51,840 nt of DNA from Streptomyces sp. MZ04 (lineage in GTDB: Bacteria > Actinomycetota > Actinomycetes > Streptomycetales > Streptomycetaceae), in contig NZ_SRIC01000026.1 of the NCBI RefSeq assembly GCF_004684775.1, positions 1-51,840 on the forward strand, in the 5' to 3' direction. Positions within the stretch are counted from its first letter, which is position 1. Each line of letters opens with the position of its first letter. Below, in pieces: positions 1-7,749 of this stretch. The position numbers and the translations under genes are program-made. The notes under the pieces were generated by a model. The model was given only the letters and a program-made list of their open reading frames with translations, was not told the DNA's origin and ran no database searches.

Positions 1-390
1 CTCCTCAACCCCTCGACCCCGCCCACCGGTGGCGCGCTCCCCCAGGCCGGGCAGATCACGCTCGACAAGCCGGTGCGCGACATCCAGGGCTGCGACTTCG
101 TCTCGGACACCCGTCTCGTCTGCGCGTCCAACGACGCGTCGAAGGAGCTGTGGCCCGAGGACCGCCCGATGCTCCAGGTCGACCTGGAGCGCGCGCTCGA
201 CGGGAAGCCCGTCACGGGCAAGGTGACAAGCCTGTTCGCCGCGCCGCAACGGAGCATCTGCCCCGGCACGTTCGAGGCGGAAGGCGTGGACTACGACTCC
301 GCGCGCCGCACCCTGCGCGTCGAAGTGGTGCCGCCGGTGCCCTGCCTGGTGGCGACCTCCGTGTACGCGTACCGGCCGACGACGGGGTGA
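1..390 (+). CDS. C-terminal part of an uncharacterised, probably secreted protein (5' end outside window)
   Basis: The frame is open from the first base and ends with TGA at 388-390, giving about 129 residues. I do not recognise the family. The visible part is rich in Pro, Thr and Asp and has cysteines spaced through it (GCDF, LVCAS, ICPG, VPCLV). This pattern fits a disulfide-containing extracytoplasmic domain, possibly the last blades of a beta-propeller or a lipoprotein tail. It ends 14 bp before the convergent VOC gene. The frame is real because codon third positions are nearly all G or C; the function is unknown. Confidence 0.6.
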   Translation, partial: LLNPSTPPTGGALPQAGQITLDKPVRDIQGCDFVSDTRLVCASNDASKELWPEDRPMLQVDLERALDGKPVTGKVTSLFAAPQRSICPGTFEAEGVDYDSARRTLRVEVVPPVPCLVATSVYAYRPTTG

Positions 391-404
391 CAGCAGGGGG
401 CGGT

Positions 405-794
405 TCAGGCCTCCTTCGGGTACCAGCGCAGCTCCACGGTGTTGCCGTCCGGGTCCTGCACGTACAGGGAGATCGCGGTGCCCCGGGCGCCGAAGCGCTT
501 GCCGGGACCGTCCACCACCGTGAACACGCCGGAATCGATGACCTCTTGCCAGTCGAGCGGTTCGACCACCAGGCAGATGTGGTCGACGTTGCTGCCCACC
601 GGCTCTCCGGCGGGCGCCGTGACGAGGTCGATGATGGTGGTGGGGCTCACCCGCACCGAAGGGAAGGGGACCTTGCCGGCGCGCCATTCGTCCACCCGTA
701 CCGGTTCCAGTCCCAGCGGGCCGGTGTAGAAGGCGAGTGAACGCTCGATGTCGGCGACGTTCAGGACGAGGTGGTCGAAGGCGATCACGCGCAT
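405..794 (-). CDS. VOC family (glyoxalase/dioxygenase-like) protein
   Basis: The 129-residue product has the single beta-alpha-beta-beta-beta pair typical of vicinal-oxygen-chelate proteins. The expected metal-ligand positions are visible: His near residue 8 (AFDHLVLNVAD), His in VDHICLVVEP, and Glu in the C-terminal NTVELRWYPKEA. I chose the ATG at 794 because the MRVIAFDHLVL start matches the family and GGAGA lies 7-8 bases upstream; the frame stays open to 908 but the extra residues do not look like a domain. The gene is divergent from the LysR gene at 929, with a large palindrome between them, so LysR control is likely. The substrate (glyoxalase, extradiol cleavage or resistance type) cannot be told from sequence. 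Confidence 0.85.
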   Translation of the reverse strand: MRVIAFDHLVLNVADIERSLAFYTGPLGLEPVRVDEWRAGKVPFPSVRVSPTTIIDLVTAPAGEPVGSNVDHICLVVEPLDWQEVIDSGVFTVVDGPGKRFGARGTAISLYVQDPDGNTVELRWYPKEA

Positions 795-892
795 GGGGTG
801 TCTCCGCGGGGTCGGGGCGCCGGGGGCGCCGAGGCCGTTGATTTCGGTGGCTTCACCATCGCCCGTCAAGAACTCATCGGTCCAACACATGC

Positions 893-928
893 TTGTCATC
901 TGATCCATCGTGTTTCACGATGGATCAG
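893..928 (+). promoter_or_regulatory. Predicted leaderless promoter of the LysR gene
   Basis: TTGTCA (893-898), a 17-bp spacer and CACGAT (916-921) are followed by 7 bases and then the ATG at 929. Transcription would start at or next to the start codon, which explains why no ribosome binding site precedes it. The -10 box lies in the right arm of the palindrome at 897-931. Confidence 0.5.
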
Positions 929-931
929 ATG
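897..931. promoter_or_regulatory. Perfect 16-bp inverted repeat, probable LysR operator
   Basis: Arms catctgatccatcgtg (897-912) and cacgatggatcagatg (916-931) are perfect reverse complements separated by ttt. The element covers the spacer, the -10 box and the start codon of the LysR gene and lies about 100 bp upstream of the divergent VOC gene. A LysR-type dimer bound here would block its own gene and could activate or repress the VOC gene. Confidence 0.6.
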
Positions 932-1816
932 GAGCTCCAGCAGATGCGCTACGTCCTCGCGGTGGCGGAGACCGCGAACTTCACCCGCGCCGCCGAGCGG
1001 TGCCACGTCGTCCAGTCCGCGCTGAGCCATCAAGTGTCCCGGCTCGAGAAGGAGCTGGGTGCCCGGCTGTTCGAGCGGACCAGCCGCAGGGTCCGGCTGA
1101 CCGCCGCGGGGGAGGCGTTCCTGCCGGCCGCCCGCCAGGCCCTTGAAGCGGCCGAGCGGGCTCGGGCCGAGGTCGCGGCGGCCACCGGCGAGATACGGGG
1201 CACGCTGGTCGTCGGCTCGATCCCCACCGTGACGGCCGTCGATCTCCCCGCGGTGCTGCGGGACTACCGCCTGCGCTACCCCCAGGTGCGGATCAGCCTG
1301 CGGACCGGCGCCAGCGAGCGGCTCGTCGAGCAGGTGCGCGACGGCGGCCTCGACGCGGCATTCCTCGGCGTGCAGCCCGGGTTCCGGCCACAGGGCGTCC
1401 ACGACCTGGAACTCGCCCATGGGCAGCACGTCGCCGTGGTCGCCCCTGACCACCCGCTGGCCGCGCAGCACGAGGTGGACCTCAGCAGCATCGTCGATGA
1501 GGTGTTCGTGGACTTCGCCGCGGGCAGCGCCGCCCGCGCCCAGTCGGACGAGGCGTTCGCGGCGGGCGGGCTGCGCCGCGAGGTCGCCTTCGAGGTGTCC
1601 GGCGTCGAACTGATGGCCAGGATGGTCCGCCACGGCCTCGGCATCGCCCTGCTGCCCGCGGCGTTCGCCGCCGAACTGCCGGGCGTGCGCGGTGTCCCGG
1701 TCACCAACGGTCCGGTGCGGGTGGAGCGCCTCGTCTGGAGCCGGTTCACCCCGTCTCCCGCGGCCGCCGCCTTCCTCGCCCTGCTGGGAGTCGGCGCACC
1801 GCCGCCGGCCGCGTGA
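929..1816 (+). CDS. LysR-family transcriptional regulator
   Basis: This 295-residue protein has the standard layout: an N-terminal winged helix-turn-helix (MELQQMRYVLAVAETANFTR onwards, with SALSHQVSRLEKELGARLFER as recognition region) and a periplasmic-binding-like effector domain from about residue 90. ATG at 929 gives the canonical MELQQMRY start and fits a leaderless promoter; ATG at 920 is in frame but sits inside the palindrome without a ribosome binding site. The gene is divergent from the VOC gene, the usual arrangement of a LysR regulator and its target, so it probably senses the VOC substrate or a related small molecule. It ends 6 bp before the convergent thioesterase gene. Confidence 0.93.
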   Translation: MELQQMRYVLAVAETANFTRAAERCHVVQSALSHQVSRLEKELGARLFERTSRRVRLTAAGEAFLPAARQALEAAERARAEVAAATGEIRGTLVVGSIPTVTAVDLPAVLRDYRLRYPQVRISLRTGASERLVEQVRDGGLDAAFLGVQPGFRPQGVHDLELAHGQHVAVVAPDHPLAAQHEVDLSSIVDEVFVDFAAGSAARAQSDEAFAAGGLRREVAFEVSGVELMARMVRHGLGIALLPAAFAAELPGVRGVPVTNGPVRVERLVWSRFTPSPAAAAFLALLGVGAPPPAA

Positions 1817-1822
1817 CCGCCT

Positions 1823-2326
1823 TCAGCCGCCCACCGTGGCGATGGAGCGGCCCGCCCATTCCGGGGCCGGTTCCACGAGGCCGGTGAGGCGTTCGCGGAT
1901 CTCGTCCGGGAAGGGCGTGGCGCGGCCCGCGTTCTGGTCGACGTGGAGGGCGAGCAGCTCCGTCGTCGCCACGGGGGCCGCGTCCGGGGCGGGTTCGGCC
2001 TCCCCTTCCCCGGTGGACTCGACGACGTACATCTCGTGCGTGAAGCGCGCCTTCTTGGCGTCCGCGCCCAACATGCGGGTGCGGACGACGAGTTGGGCGC
2101 CCTCCGGGACGTCGTCGAGATAGCGGATGTGTGACTCGACCGTGTAGAGGGAGCATCCGGTGGACTCGCGGTAGCCCGCGTGCAGACCCGTCTCGATCAT
2201 CATGGCGTCGGTGGCGTAACCGAAGACCAGGACGTAGAAGGCCTCGCTCATGTGACCGTTGTAGTCGATCCACTCGGGCCGGACGGTCCGGCGAAGCAGC
2301 GGCAACCGGTCGGTGGTGTCGGTCAC
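1823..2326 (-). CDS. Acyl-CoA thioesterase, probable betainyl-CoA thioesterase
   Basis: A 167-residue hotdog-fold thioesterase of the 4-hydroxybenzoyl-CoA type. The WIDYNGHMSEAFYVLVFGYATD segment (near residues 20-40) carries the family D/N-G-H-M/V pattern. GTG at 2326 is chosen because it overlaps the TGA of the preceding dehydrogenase (GTGA), giving translational coupling. In carnitine-degrading bacteria a thioesterase of this type, sometimes fused to the dehydrogenase, hydrolyses betainyl-CoA to glycine betaine and CoA. The partner genes here are exactly the other two steps, so I assign that role by context. The sequence alone supports only a small hotdog thioesterase. It is last in a three-gene minus-strand unit. 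Confidence 0.85.
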   Translation of the reverse strand: MTDTTDRLPLLRRTVRPEWIDYNGHMSEAFYVLVFGYATDAMMIETGLHAGYRESTGCSLYTVESHIRYLDDVPEGAQLVVRTRMLGADAKKARFTHEMYVVESTGEGEAEPAPDAAPVATTELLALHVDQNAGRATPFPDEIRERLTGLVEPAPEWAGRSIATVGG

Positions 2327-3288
2327 TTGGCTTCCTTCCGCTGCTGCGGCAGGCGGCCCGTCGCCCGCAGTACGTCGATGACTCCCTGGTCGCGCTCGGC
2401 GACCAGGTCGGCGATGGTCCGTCCGTCCGCCGCGTCGTCGCATCCCGCGACCACGGCGTCGTACAGCTTCTTGTCGAGCTCGGGCGCTTCGAGGCGCGTC
2501 CACGGGGACTTCAGGGACGGGCCGAAGTGGTCGAGCATGTGGGCCATGCCGCCCTCGCCGCCCGCGAGCGCGAAGGTGAGCATCGGGCCCATGAACGCCC
2601 AGCGCAGGCCGGGGCCTTCGGTGATCGAGTCGTCGATCTCCTGGACGGTGGCCTCGCCGTTGGCGACCATGTGCAGGGCCTCGCGCCAGAGGGCTTCCTG
2701 GAGGCGGTTGGCTATGAAGCCGGGCACTTCGCTCTTCATCGTGATGACCGACTTGCCCGCGATCTCGTAGAAGCGGGAGGCCCAGGTCACGGCGTCGACG
2801 TCGGTCTGCTCGCCACCGACGACCTCGACGAGCGGGATCAGGTAGGGCGGATTGAAGGGATGCCCGACGACGAGGCGGCCGGGGGTTTCCGCCCCGGTCT
2901 GCATGTCGGTCATCGGGTAGCCGGAGGTGGAGGAGGCGATGACGACTCCGGCGGGCGCGGCGGCGTCCAGCTCGGCCAGCAGATCGCGCTTGAGCTCCAG
3001 CTTCTCGGGGGCGCTCTCCTGCACGAACTGGGCGTCGGCGACGGCCTCTTCGAGGGTCGCGGCGACGGTGAGCCGGTCCTTCGAGGCACCCTCGGCGAGG
3101 CCGAGCCGGGTCAGCGCCGGCCAGGCCGCGTCCACGAGACGGCGCAGCTTCCGCTCGGCGTCGGGCGCGGGGTCCCAGGCGGTGACGTCGTACCCACGGG
3201 CCAGGAAGTGGGCGACCCAGCCGCCGCCGATGACACCGGCGCCTACGCAGGCGACGTGGCGGACTTCTTCGGGGGTGGTGATGGTCAT
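2323..3288 (-). CDS. lcdH: L-carnitine dehydrogenase (3-hydroxyacyl-CoA dehydrogenase family)
   Basis: The 321-residue product matches the usual length of L-carnitine dehydrogenases. It has an N-terminal Rossmann fold with GAGVIGGGWVAHFLARG (about residues 16-32) and an acidic residue after the second strand (AWDPAPDAE), which favours NAD. The GHPFNPPYLIPLVEVVGG segment and the later EGPGLRWAFMGP match the 3HCDH family and carnitine dehydrogenases in particular. It would oxidise L-carnitine to 3-dehydrocarnitine in the cytoplasm. The start at 3288 follows the cleavage-enzyme gene by 23 bp, and the stop overlaps the thioesterase start. A generic 3-hydroxybutyryl-CoA dehydrogenase is the alternative, but the BKACE and thioesterase neighbours favour carnitine. 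Confidence 0.85.
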   Translation of the reverse strand: MTITTPEEVRHVACVGAGVIGGGWVAHFLARGYDVTAWDPAPDAERKLRRLVDAAWPALTRLGLAEGASKDRLTVAATLEEAVADAQFVQESAPEKLELKRDLLAELDAAAPAGVVIASSTSGYPMTDMQTGAETPGRLVVGHPFNPPYLIPLVEVVGGEQTDVDAVTWASRFYEIAGKSVITMKSEVPGFIANRLQEALWREALHMVANGEATVQEIDDSITEGPGLRWAFMGPMLTFALAGGEGGMAHMLDHFGPSLKSPWTRLEAPELDKKLYDAVVAGCDDAADGRTIADLVAERDQGVIDVLRATGRLPQQRKEAK

Positions 3289-3311
3289 GATGGTGGTCCT
3301 CCGTGGGGGGG

Positions 3312-4208
3312 TCAGACTCGCGGCTTCAGGCCGAGCTTCTCGCGGGCCTCGTCCGGCGTGGCGACGCGCGAGCCGAGGTTCTCGGTGATCTGGACGGCGC
3401 GTTCGACGAGTTGAGCGTTCGTCACCTTGTTGCCCTTGCCGAGGTAGAGGTTGTCCTCCAGGCCGACGCGGACCTGGCCGCCGAGCAGGATGGACTGCGC
3501 GACCCACGGCATCTGCATCCGGCCGAGCGCGAAGCTGGCCCACTGGGCGCCTTCGGGGAGCATGTTGACCATCGACTGGAGGACACCCGGGTCGGCGGGC
3601 GCGCCCCACGGGATGCCCATGCAGAGCTGGAAGACGGTGGGGTTGTCGAGCAGCCCCTCGGCGAGCAGCTGCTTGGCGAACCAGAGCTGACCGGTGTCGA
3701 AGATCTCCAACTCGGGCCGCACGCCGAGCTCCTGGATGCGCTTGGCACCCTGGCGGAGCATGTCGGGGGTGGAGATGTAGAGGTTGTCGCCGAAGTTGAG
3801 GGAGCCGCAGTCGAGCGTGCAGATGTCGGGGAGCAGGTCCTCGACGTGCGGGAGCCTGTCGAGGCCGCCGACCAGGTCGGTGCCGGGCAGCTCGCCGAGG
3901 TCCTTCAGCGGCTGGACCGGGTCGATGACCAGGTCGCCGCCCATGCCCGCCGTCAGGTTGATGACGACGTCGGTGCCGGTCTCCTTGATGCGCTCGACGA
4001 CCTCGCGGTACAGGCGCGGGTCACGCGAGGGGTCGCCGGTCTCGGGGTCGCGGACGTGGATGTGCACGACGGCGGCGCCCGCGTCGGCGGCCTCGACCGC
4101 GGACTTGGCTATCTGCTCGGGCGTGACGGGGACGTGCGGACTCTTGCGGACGGTGTCACCGGCGCCGGTGAGGGCGGCGGTGATGATGACGTCTTGGTTC
4201 ACGGGCAC
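3312..4208 (-). CDS. Beta-keto acid cleavage enzyme (BKACE), probable dehydrocarnitine cleavage enzyme
   Basis: A 298-residue TIM-barrel protein of the DUF849/BKACE family. The N-terminal [13 protein letters not shown], the zinc-binding His-x-His in [14 protein letters not shown] (around residues 45-58), NLTAGMGGD, and [15 protein letters not shown] near the C-terminus are family hallmarks. These enzymes transfer the acyl part of a beta-keto acid to acetyl-CoA; with dehydrocarnitine the products are betainyl-CoA and acetoacetate. GTG at 4208 is preferred because GGGAGAG lies 6 bases upstream; a second in-frame GTG is at 4202. The gene is first of the catabolic trio and lies 74 bp downstream of the XRE-TetR gene on the same strand, so it may be cotranscribed with its regulator. 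Confidence 0.9.
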   Translation of the reverse strand: MPVNQDVIITAALTGAGDTVRKSPHVPVTPEQIAKSAVEAADAGAAVVHIHVRDPETGDPSRDPRLYREVVERIKETGTDVVINLTAGMGGDLVIDPVQPLKDLGELPGTDLVGGLDRLPHVEDLLPDICTLDCGSLNFGDNLYISTPDMLRQGAKRIQELGVRPELEIFDTGQLWFAKQLLAEGLLDNPTVFQLCMGIPWGAPADPGVLQSMVNMLPEGAQWASFALGRMQMPWVAQSILLGGQVRVGLEDNLYLGKGNKVTNAQLVERAVQITENLGSRVATPDEAREKLGLKPRV

Positions 4209-4282
4209 GGTGAACTCTCCCTGGGGGTAGGGGTGTTGTGCTGATTCTTCTTGATGCGTACGTGTGTGAAGTGGGCGCCCGG

Positions 4283-5137
4283 TCAGTCGCGGGGCGGCCG
4301 GGGCGCGGTCAGCGTCGACTCGACGTACACGAGCAGTGCCTCGTGCATGTCGTCGGGGGACGTGCCCTCCGCGCCACCGGGCGTGGAGGCGAGCACCTGC
4401 GTGGCCAGGCCGTCGATCAGGGCGGTGAGCCGGAGGGCGGCGGAGTGCGGGTCGACGAGGCGGAACACGCCCTGGTCGACGCCGCGCCGGAGCACGTCGG
4501 CGACGGTGGCGCGCCACTGCCGGTAGTAGTCGGCGTGCAGCCGTCCGACGGCGGTGGAGCGGGCGGCCTCGGCCCACAGGTCGAGCCAGACGCTCCACTG
4601 CCAGCGCTGCTGCGGGGTGCGGGGGATCTGCAGCTCGATCAGCTGGCGCAGTTCGTCCGCGGCGTCGGCGGCGTCCGCGACGCGGGCCGCGCGGCGGGCG
4701 GTGTCCTCGTCCATGCACCAGCGGACGGCGGCTTCGAGGAGGTCGTCGCGGCCGGGGAAGTGGTAGTGGATGGCGGCGGTGCTAGTGGCGCAGGCCTCGG
4801 CGATGTCGGCGACGCGGACGGCGTGGAAGCCGCGCTCGGCGACGAGGCGGACGGTCTCGCGGACGATCTGGAGGGCGCGGCCGCCTTCCGGCGCGGTGGC
4901 GCGTTCGCGCTTCGCCGCGGGCGGCGCGATCTGGGCACCCAGGAGCCAGCCCGCGTCGACGCCGCCGGTGTCCGCGATGCGGGCGAGTTCGGCGGCGGTG
5001 AAGCGGCGGGTGCCGCCGAGGGAGCGGGAGAGCTTGGAGGGGTCCATCACGATGCGGCGGGCGAATTCGCGCTGGGTCGTGCCGGCGCCGGCGATGACCT
5101 TGCGGACGCGGTCCGCCACCTCGGGGTCTTGCTGCAT
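4283..5137 (-). CDS. XRE-TetR fusion transcriptional regulator
   Basis: The 284-residue protein carries two DNA-binding domains. Residues about 1-65 form a Cro/CI-type helix-turn-helix ([20 protein letters not shown]), and residues about 85-130 form a TetR helix-turn-helix ([20 protein letters not shown] followed by [20 protein letters not shown]). A TetR ligand-binding domain occupies the rest. ATG at 5137 fits a leaderless promoter with a palindrome over its -35 region, so autorepression is expected. The trio downstream on the same strand (74-bp gap) makes a carnitine pathway intermediate or betainyl-CoA a plausible inducer. The fusion is unusual, because most TetR regulators have one helix-turn-helix. 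Confidence 0.88.
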   Translation of the reverse strand: MQQDPEVADRVRKVIAGAGTTQREFARRIVMDPSKLSRSLGGTRRFTAAELARIADTGGVDAGWLLGAQIAPPAAKRERATAPEGGRALQIVRETVRLVAERGFHAVRVADIAEACATSTAAIHYHFPGRDDLLEAAVRWCMDEDTARRAARVADAADAADELRQLIELQIPRTPQQRWQWSVWLDLWAEAARSTAVGRLHADYYRQWRATVADVLRRGVDQGVFRLVDPHSAALRLTALIDGLATQVLASTPGGAEGTSPDDMHEALLVYVESTLTAPRPPRD

Positions 5138-5145
5138 GGTCGGTG

Positions 5146-5176
5146 AGCGTACCCGCACGTTGCGATACACGCAACG
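5146..5176 (-). promoter_or_regulatory. Leaderless promoter and palindromic operator of the XRE-TetR gene
   Basis: On the minus strand TTGCGT (5174-5169), 17 bp and TACGCT (5151-5146) are followed by 8 bases and ATG at 5137. The perfect repeat CGTTGCG-N5-CGCAACG (5158-5176) overlaps the -35 box and spacer, as expected of a TetR-type autoregulatory operator. Confidence 0.55.
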
Positions 5177-5264
5177 CGCGGGCAGCAAATGCCGTGATCC
5201 CTACCAGATTGAGATGCTGACTAACGCATCAGTCGCCCATGCGCAACGGCTTCAGGCGCGCGCC

Positions 5265-7688
5265 TCACGCGCTCTTGCGCGCGAGCACCTCCACCTCCGC
5301 CATGTTCAGCTCGGTCTTCTCCTGGGCCGCCAGCCACACCCGTACGTAGCGGCCCTTCACCTTGGGCACGGTGATCACGGTCGGGCTGCCCGCCTGTGCG
5401 GACTCGTGATGCGACCAGACGCCGGGCTTGTCCTTCTGTTCGGCGAGCGTGCCGGTGAAGGGCTCGTCGGATGCGAGGACGTAGTAGTCGCGGGTGCGGT
5501 CGGCGCAGCAGTCGCCCCGGTTGAAGACCCGGATCTCCTCGATCGCCGCCGAGCTGCCCAGGTCGACCTGCCACCAGGGCTGTGCCTCCGTGCCACCGGT
5601 GGTGGAGAAGTTGAAGCGGTCGCCGTCGGACGACTTCTCCGCGCCGAACGGGCGCGTGCCGTCGTCCCACTCGTAGTCCGAGACCTGCGTCGCCTTCGCG
5701 CCGAGCGCGAGATTGCGCAGCGGGGGCAGGCCCTGCGAGGCGTCGTGCCGCTCCTGGACGCCAGTGACGAACTCGTCCAGGAAGGGGTCGGCGATCTTCA
5801 CGGGGCCGCGCTGGTGGTGCTCGGCGGGGTCCACGGTGATCTCCGAAGCCTGCTTGGCGAGGCCGTCCATCGCCTTGCGTTCCTCGGCGGCCTTCTCCTT
5901 GTCGCCCGCCTCGATGGCCGTGAGCGCGGCAAGGCCATGGCGCAGGGCCTGGCCCCAGAGCTCGGTGGCGTCGAGCCAGCGGTCCGCGTCATGCAGGAAG
6001 AGCTTGTCCGGTACGCCCGCGCGCAGCGCCGCCGGGGTCTTCTCGATCTCCTTCGCCGTGGGGCGCAGCGCTTCGATCGCCGCCGGGGGATCCGTCTCGT
6101 ACTTCTCCCAGAACGCCTCCAGCTTGGGGCCGAGGACGGGCGACTGGGGCTGCCAGTTCTTCGCGCCGAACGTGGGCGCCGCGTGGTTGAGGTCCACGAA
6201 GGTCTGCACCGCGTCGGCGACCCGCTCATCGCCCCCGGCGAGATACAGCGCGGACTGCCGCGCCGACCGCGCCCGCTCGTACCCCCGGTCGTTCCAGGAG
6301 AAGTCGTTCATGGTGAACACGGCCAGCTTGCTCGCCGCCTCCTGGTTCATCGGGTTGGAGACGATGCCGCTCAGGTGCCCGGAAAGCCCCGCCTCCCGCT
6401 TGTCGTAGGGAGCCAGCAGCAGCCGACCCGCCGTCCGCGCGAAGTCGTTGACCGGGTAGTTGTCCCAGACGAACACCTTCCGCCCGAACAGCTCGGCCGC
6501 CTTCTCCGCCTGCGCGTTGGTGATCTCCGGCGGGACCACGTCCGTCCCCGTCCACATCACCTCCACCGCGCCGTCCAGCTCGGCCCGCATCGTCTGCTTG
6601 TAGGCGGTGTCGGTCAGGTCCCCGTACTCGGTGGGCACCATCTGCAGCGGATTGGCGCCCTCCTTCTGCGCGATGAACTCCCGCTGGATGGTGTTGAGCA
6701 GCCCGACCTGCGCCTTGGCCGCGGGCCCGCGCCCCGGCTCCCCGAACTTCGCCTTGTCGGCGTCGCAGTTCCACTTGGTGTAGCTGATGTCGTCCAGCGG
6801 TACCGAGAAGGACCGCACTCCCAGGTCGTACATCGCCTGGAGTTTCGCGGTCAGCGCCCTGACGTCCGCCGGGTCCGAATAGCAGATGGACCCGCCGGGC
6901 GACACGGCGAAGGTGAAGCGGACGTGGTTGGCGGTCGCGCGGTCGACGAGCTTGCCCAGCTCCGCGAGCTTGTCCGCCGGGTAGGGCTCGCGCCACTTCT
7001 CGCGGTGATAGGGGTCGTCCTTGGGCGCGTACACATAGGTGTTGGCCTTGGTGTCGCCCAGGAAGTCCATCTGATCGAGGCGTTCGGCCTCGGTCCAGGG
7101 CGGGCCGTAGAACCCCTCGATGCTGCCGCGCAGCGCCATGGAGGGGAAGTCGGAGACCTCGGCCCCCGCGATCCGTCCCCTCGATACGAGCTGCCCGAGC
7201 GACTGTGCCGCGTAGAACTGCCCGGTCGCGTCCTTGCCGCCGAGCGCGACGGTGCGGCCCCCGGCCCGCAGCGCGTACCCCTCGGCCTGCTCCGGCACCT
7301 TGGTGTCGCCGAGCGCCTTCGCGATGTCGGCGCGGGTCGCCGGGCCGAGCAGCAGGGTCAGCGGGGCACGGCCCGACGCCTTCGTACGTACGTCGATGTC
7401 GCGCACCCCGTGGGCGCGCAGGATCTCGGTGACGCGGGCCTTGGCCGCCGGATCCGTGTCGTCCCCGACGACGAGTTCGGCTTCGCGGGCGAGCGGGACG
7501 TCGTCGCCCGCTCGAGCCATGTGCTGCGGGGTCGGCGATACGACGGGGAGCCGGCCGGACACGGCTTCCTCCTGGGCTGACCGGGCTGAGGGCGGCGCAG
7601 CCGCCGCTGACGGGGCAAGGGGGACAGCGAGGACGGCCAGCGCGAGGAGCGCCGTCCTGGGTCTGAGAGCGCGTGTGGTGCGGGGCAT
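5265..7688 (-). CDS. Secreted GH84 beta-N-acetylglucosaminidase (hyaluronidase / O-GlcNAcase type) with C-terminal F5/8 C domain
   Basis: An 807-residue exported enzyme. Residues 1-31 are a signal peptide (RTALLALAVLAVPLAPSAAA). Residues about 45-180 form the GH20b-like N-terminal domain, about 186-480 the GH84 catalytic barrel, then a helical linker, and about 640-800 a discoidin/F5-8 type C carbohydrate-binding module. RGSIEGFYGPPWT at 187 onward is diagnostic of GH84, and Asp299-Asp300 in VPLDDISY is the expected catalytic pair for substrate-assisted cleavage. It releases terminal beta-GlcNAc outside the cell. ATG at 7688 has GGAGG just upstream. It lies 61 bp after the GH29 gene on the same strand, so it is probably last in the LacI/Opp operon. 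The extracellular site contrasts with the unexported GH29 and GH85. Confidence 0.93.
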   Translation of the reverse strand: MPRTTRALRPRTALLALAVLAVPLAPSAAAAPPSARSAQEEAVSGRLPVVSPTPQHMARAGDDVPLAREAELVVGDDTDPAAKARVTEILRAHGVRDIDVRTKASGRAPLTLLLGPATRADIAKALGDTKVPEQAEGYALRAGGRTVALGGKDATGQFYAAQSLGQLVSRGRIAGAEVSDFPSMALRGSIEGFYGPPWTEAERLDQMDFLGDTKANTYVYAPKDDPYHREKWREPYPADKLAELGKLVDRATANHVRFTFAVSPGGSICYSDPADVRALTAKLQAMYDLGVRSFSVPLDDISYTKWNCDADKAKFGEPGRGPAAKAQVGLLNTIQREFIAQKEGANPLQMVPTEYGDLTDTAYKQTMRAELDGAVEVMWTGTDVVPPEITNAQAEKAAELFGRKVFVWDNYPVNDFARTAGRLLLAPYDKREAGLSGHLSGIVSNPMNQEAASKLAVFTMNDFSWNDRGYERARSARQSALYLAGGDERVADAVQTFVDLNHAAPTFGAKNWQPQSPVLGPKLEAFWEKYETDPPAAIEALRPTAKEIEKTPAALRAGVPDKLFLHDADRWLDATELWGQALRHGLAALTAIEAGDKEKAAEERKAMDGLAKQASEITVDPAEHHQRGPVKIADPFLDEFVTGVQERHDASQGLPPLRNLALGAKATQVSDYEWDDGTRPFGAEKSSDGDRFNFSTTGGTEAQPWWQVDLGSSAAIEEIRVFNRGDCCADRTRDYYVLASDEPFTGTLAEQKDKPGVWSHHESAQAGSPTVITVPKVKGRYVRVWLAAQEKTELNMAEVEVLARKSA

Positions 7689-7749
7689 AGGGCCTCCGGA
7701 CTCGGGTTGGGGGTGCGGGTGCGGGCTTGGTGGGCGCGCATGCGCCGCG

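Noticed and set aside
795..908. Longer N-terminus for the VOC protein
   Set aside because: The extra 38 residues match nothing and run into the palindrome; the ATG at 794 has a ribosome binding site and the normal family start.
4770..7580. Open frame of 936 codons on the plus strand opposite the GH84 gene
   Set aside because: It is antisense to a well-recognised enzyme. Its composition follows from the G+C-rich third positions of the real gene and shows no domain.
7736..7745. Palindrome gcgcatgcgc after the fucosidase gene
   Set aside because: Too short and self-complementary without a loop; in such G+C-rich DNA it is expected by chance and is not a convincing terminator.
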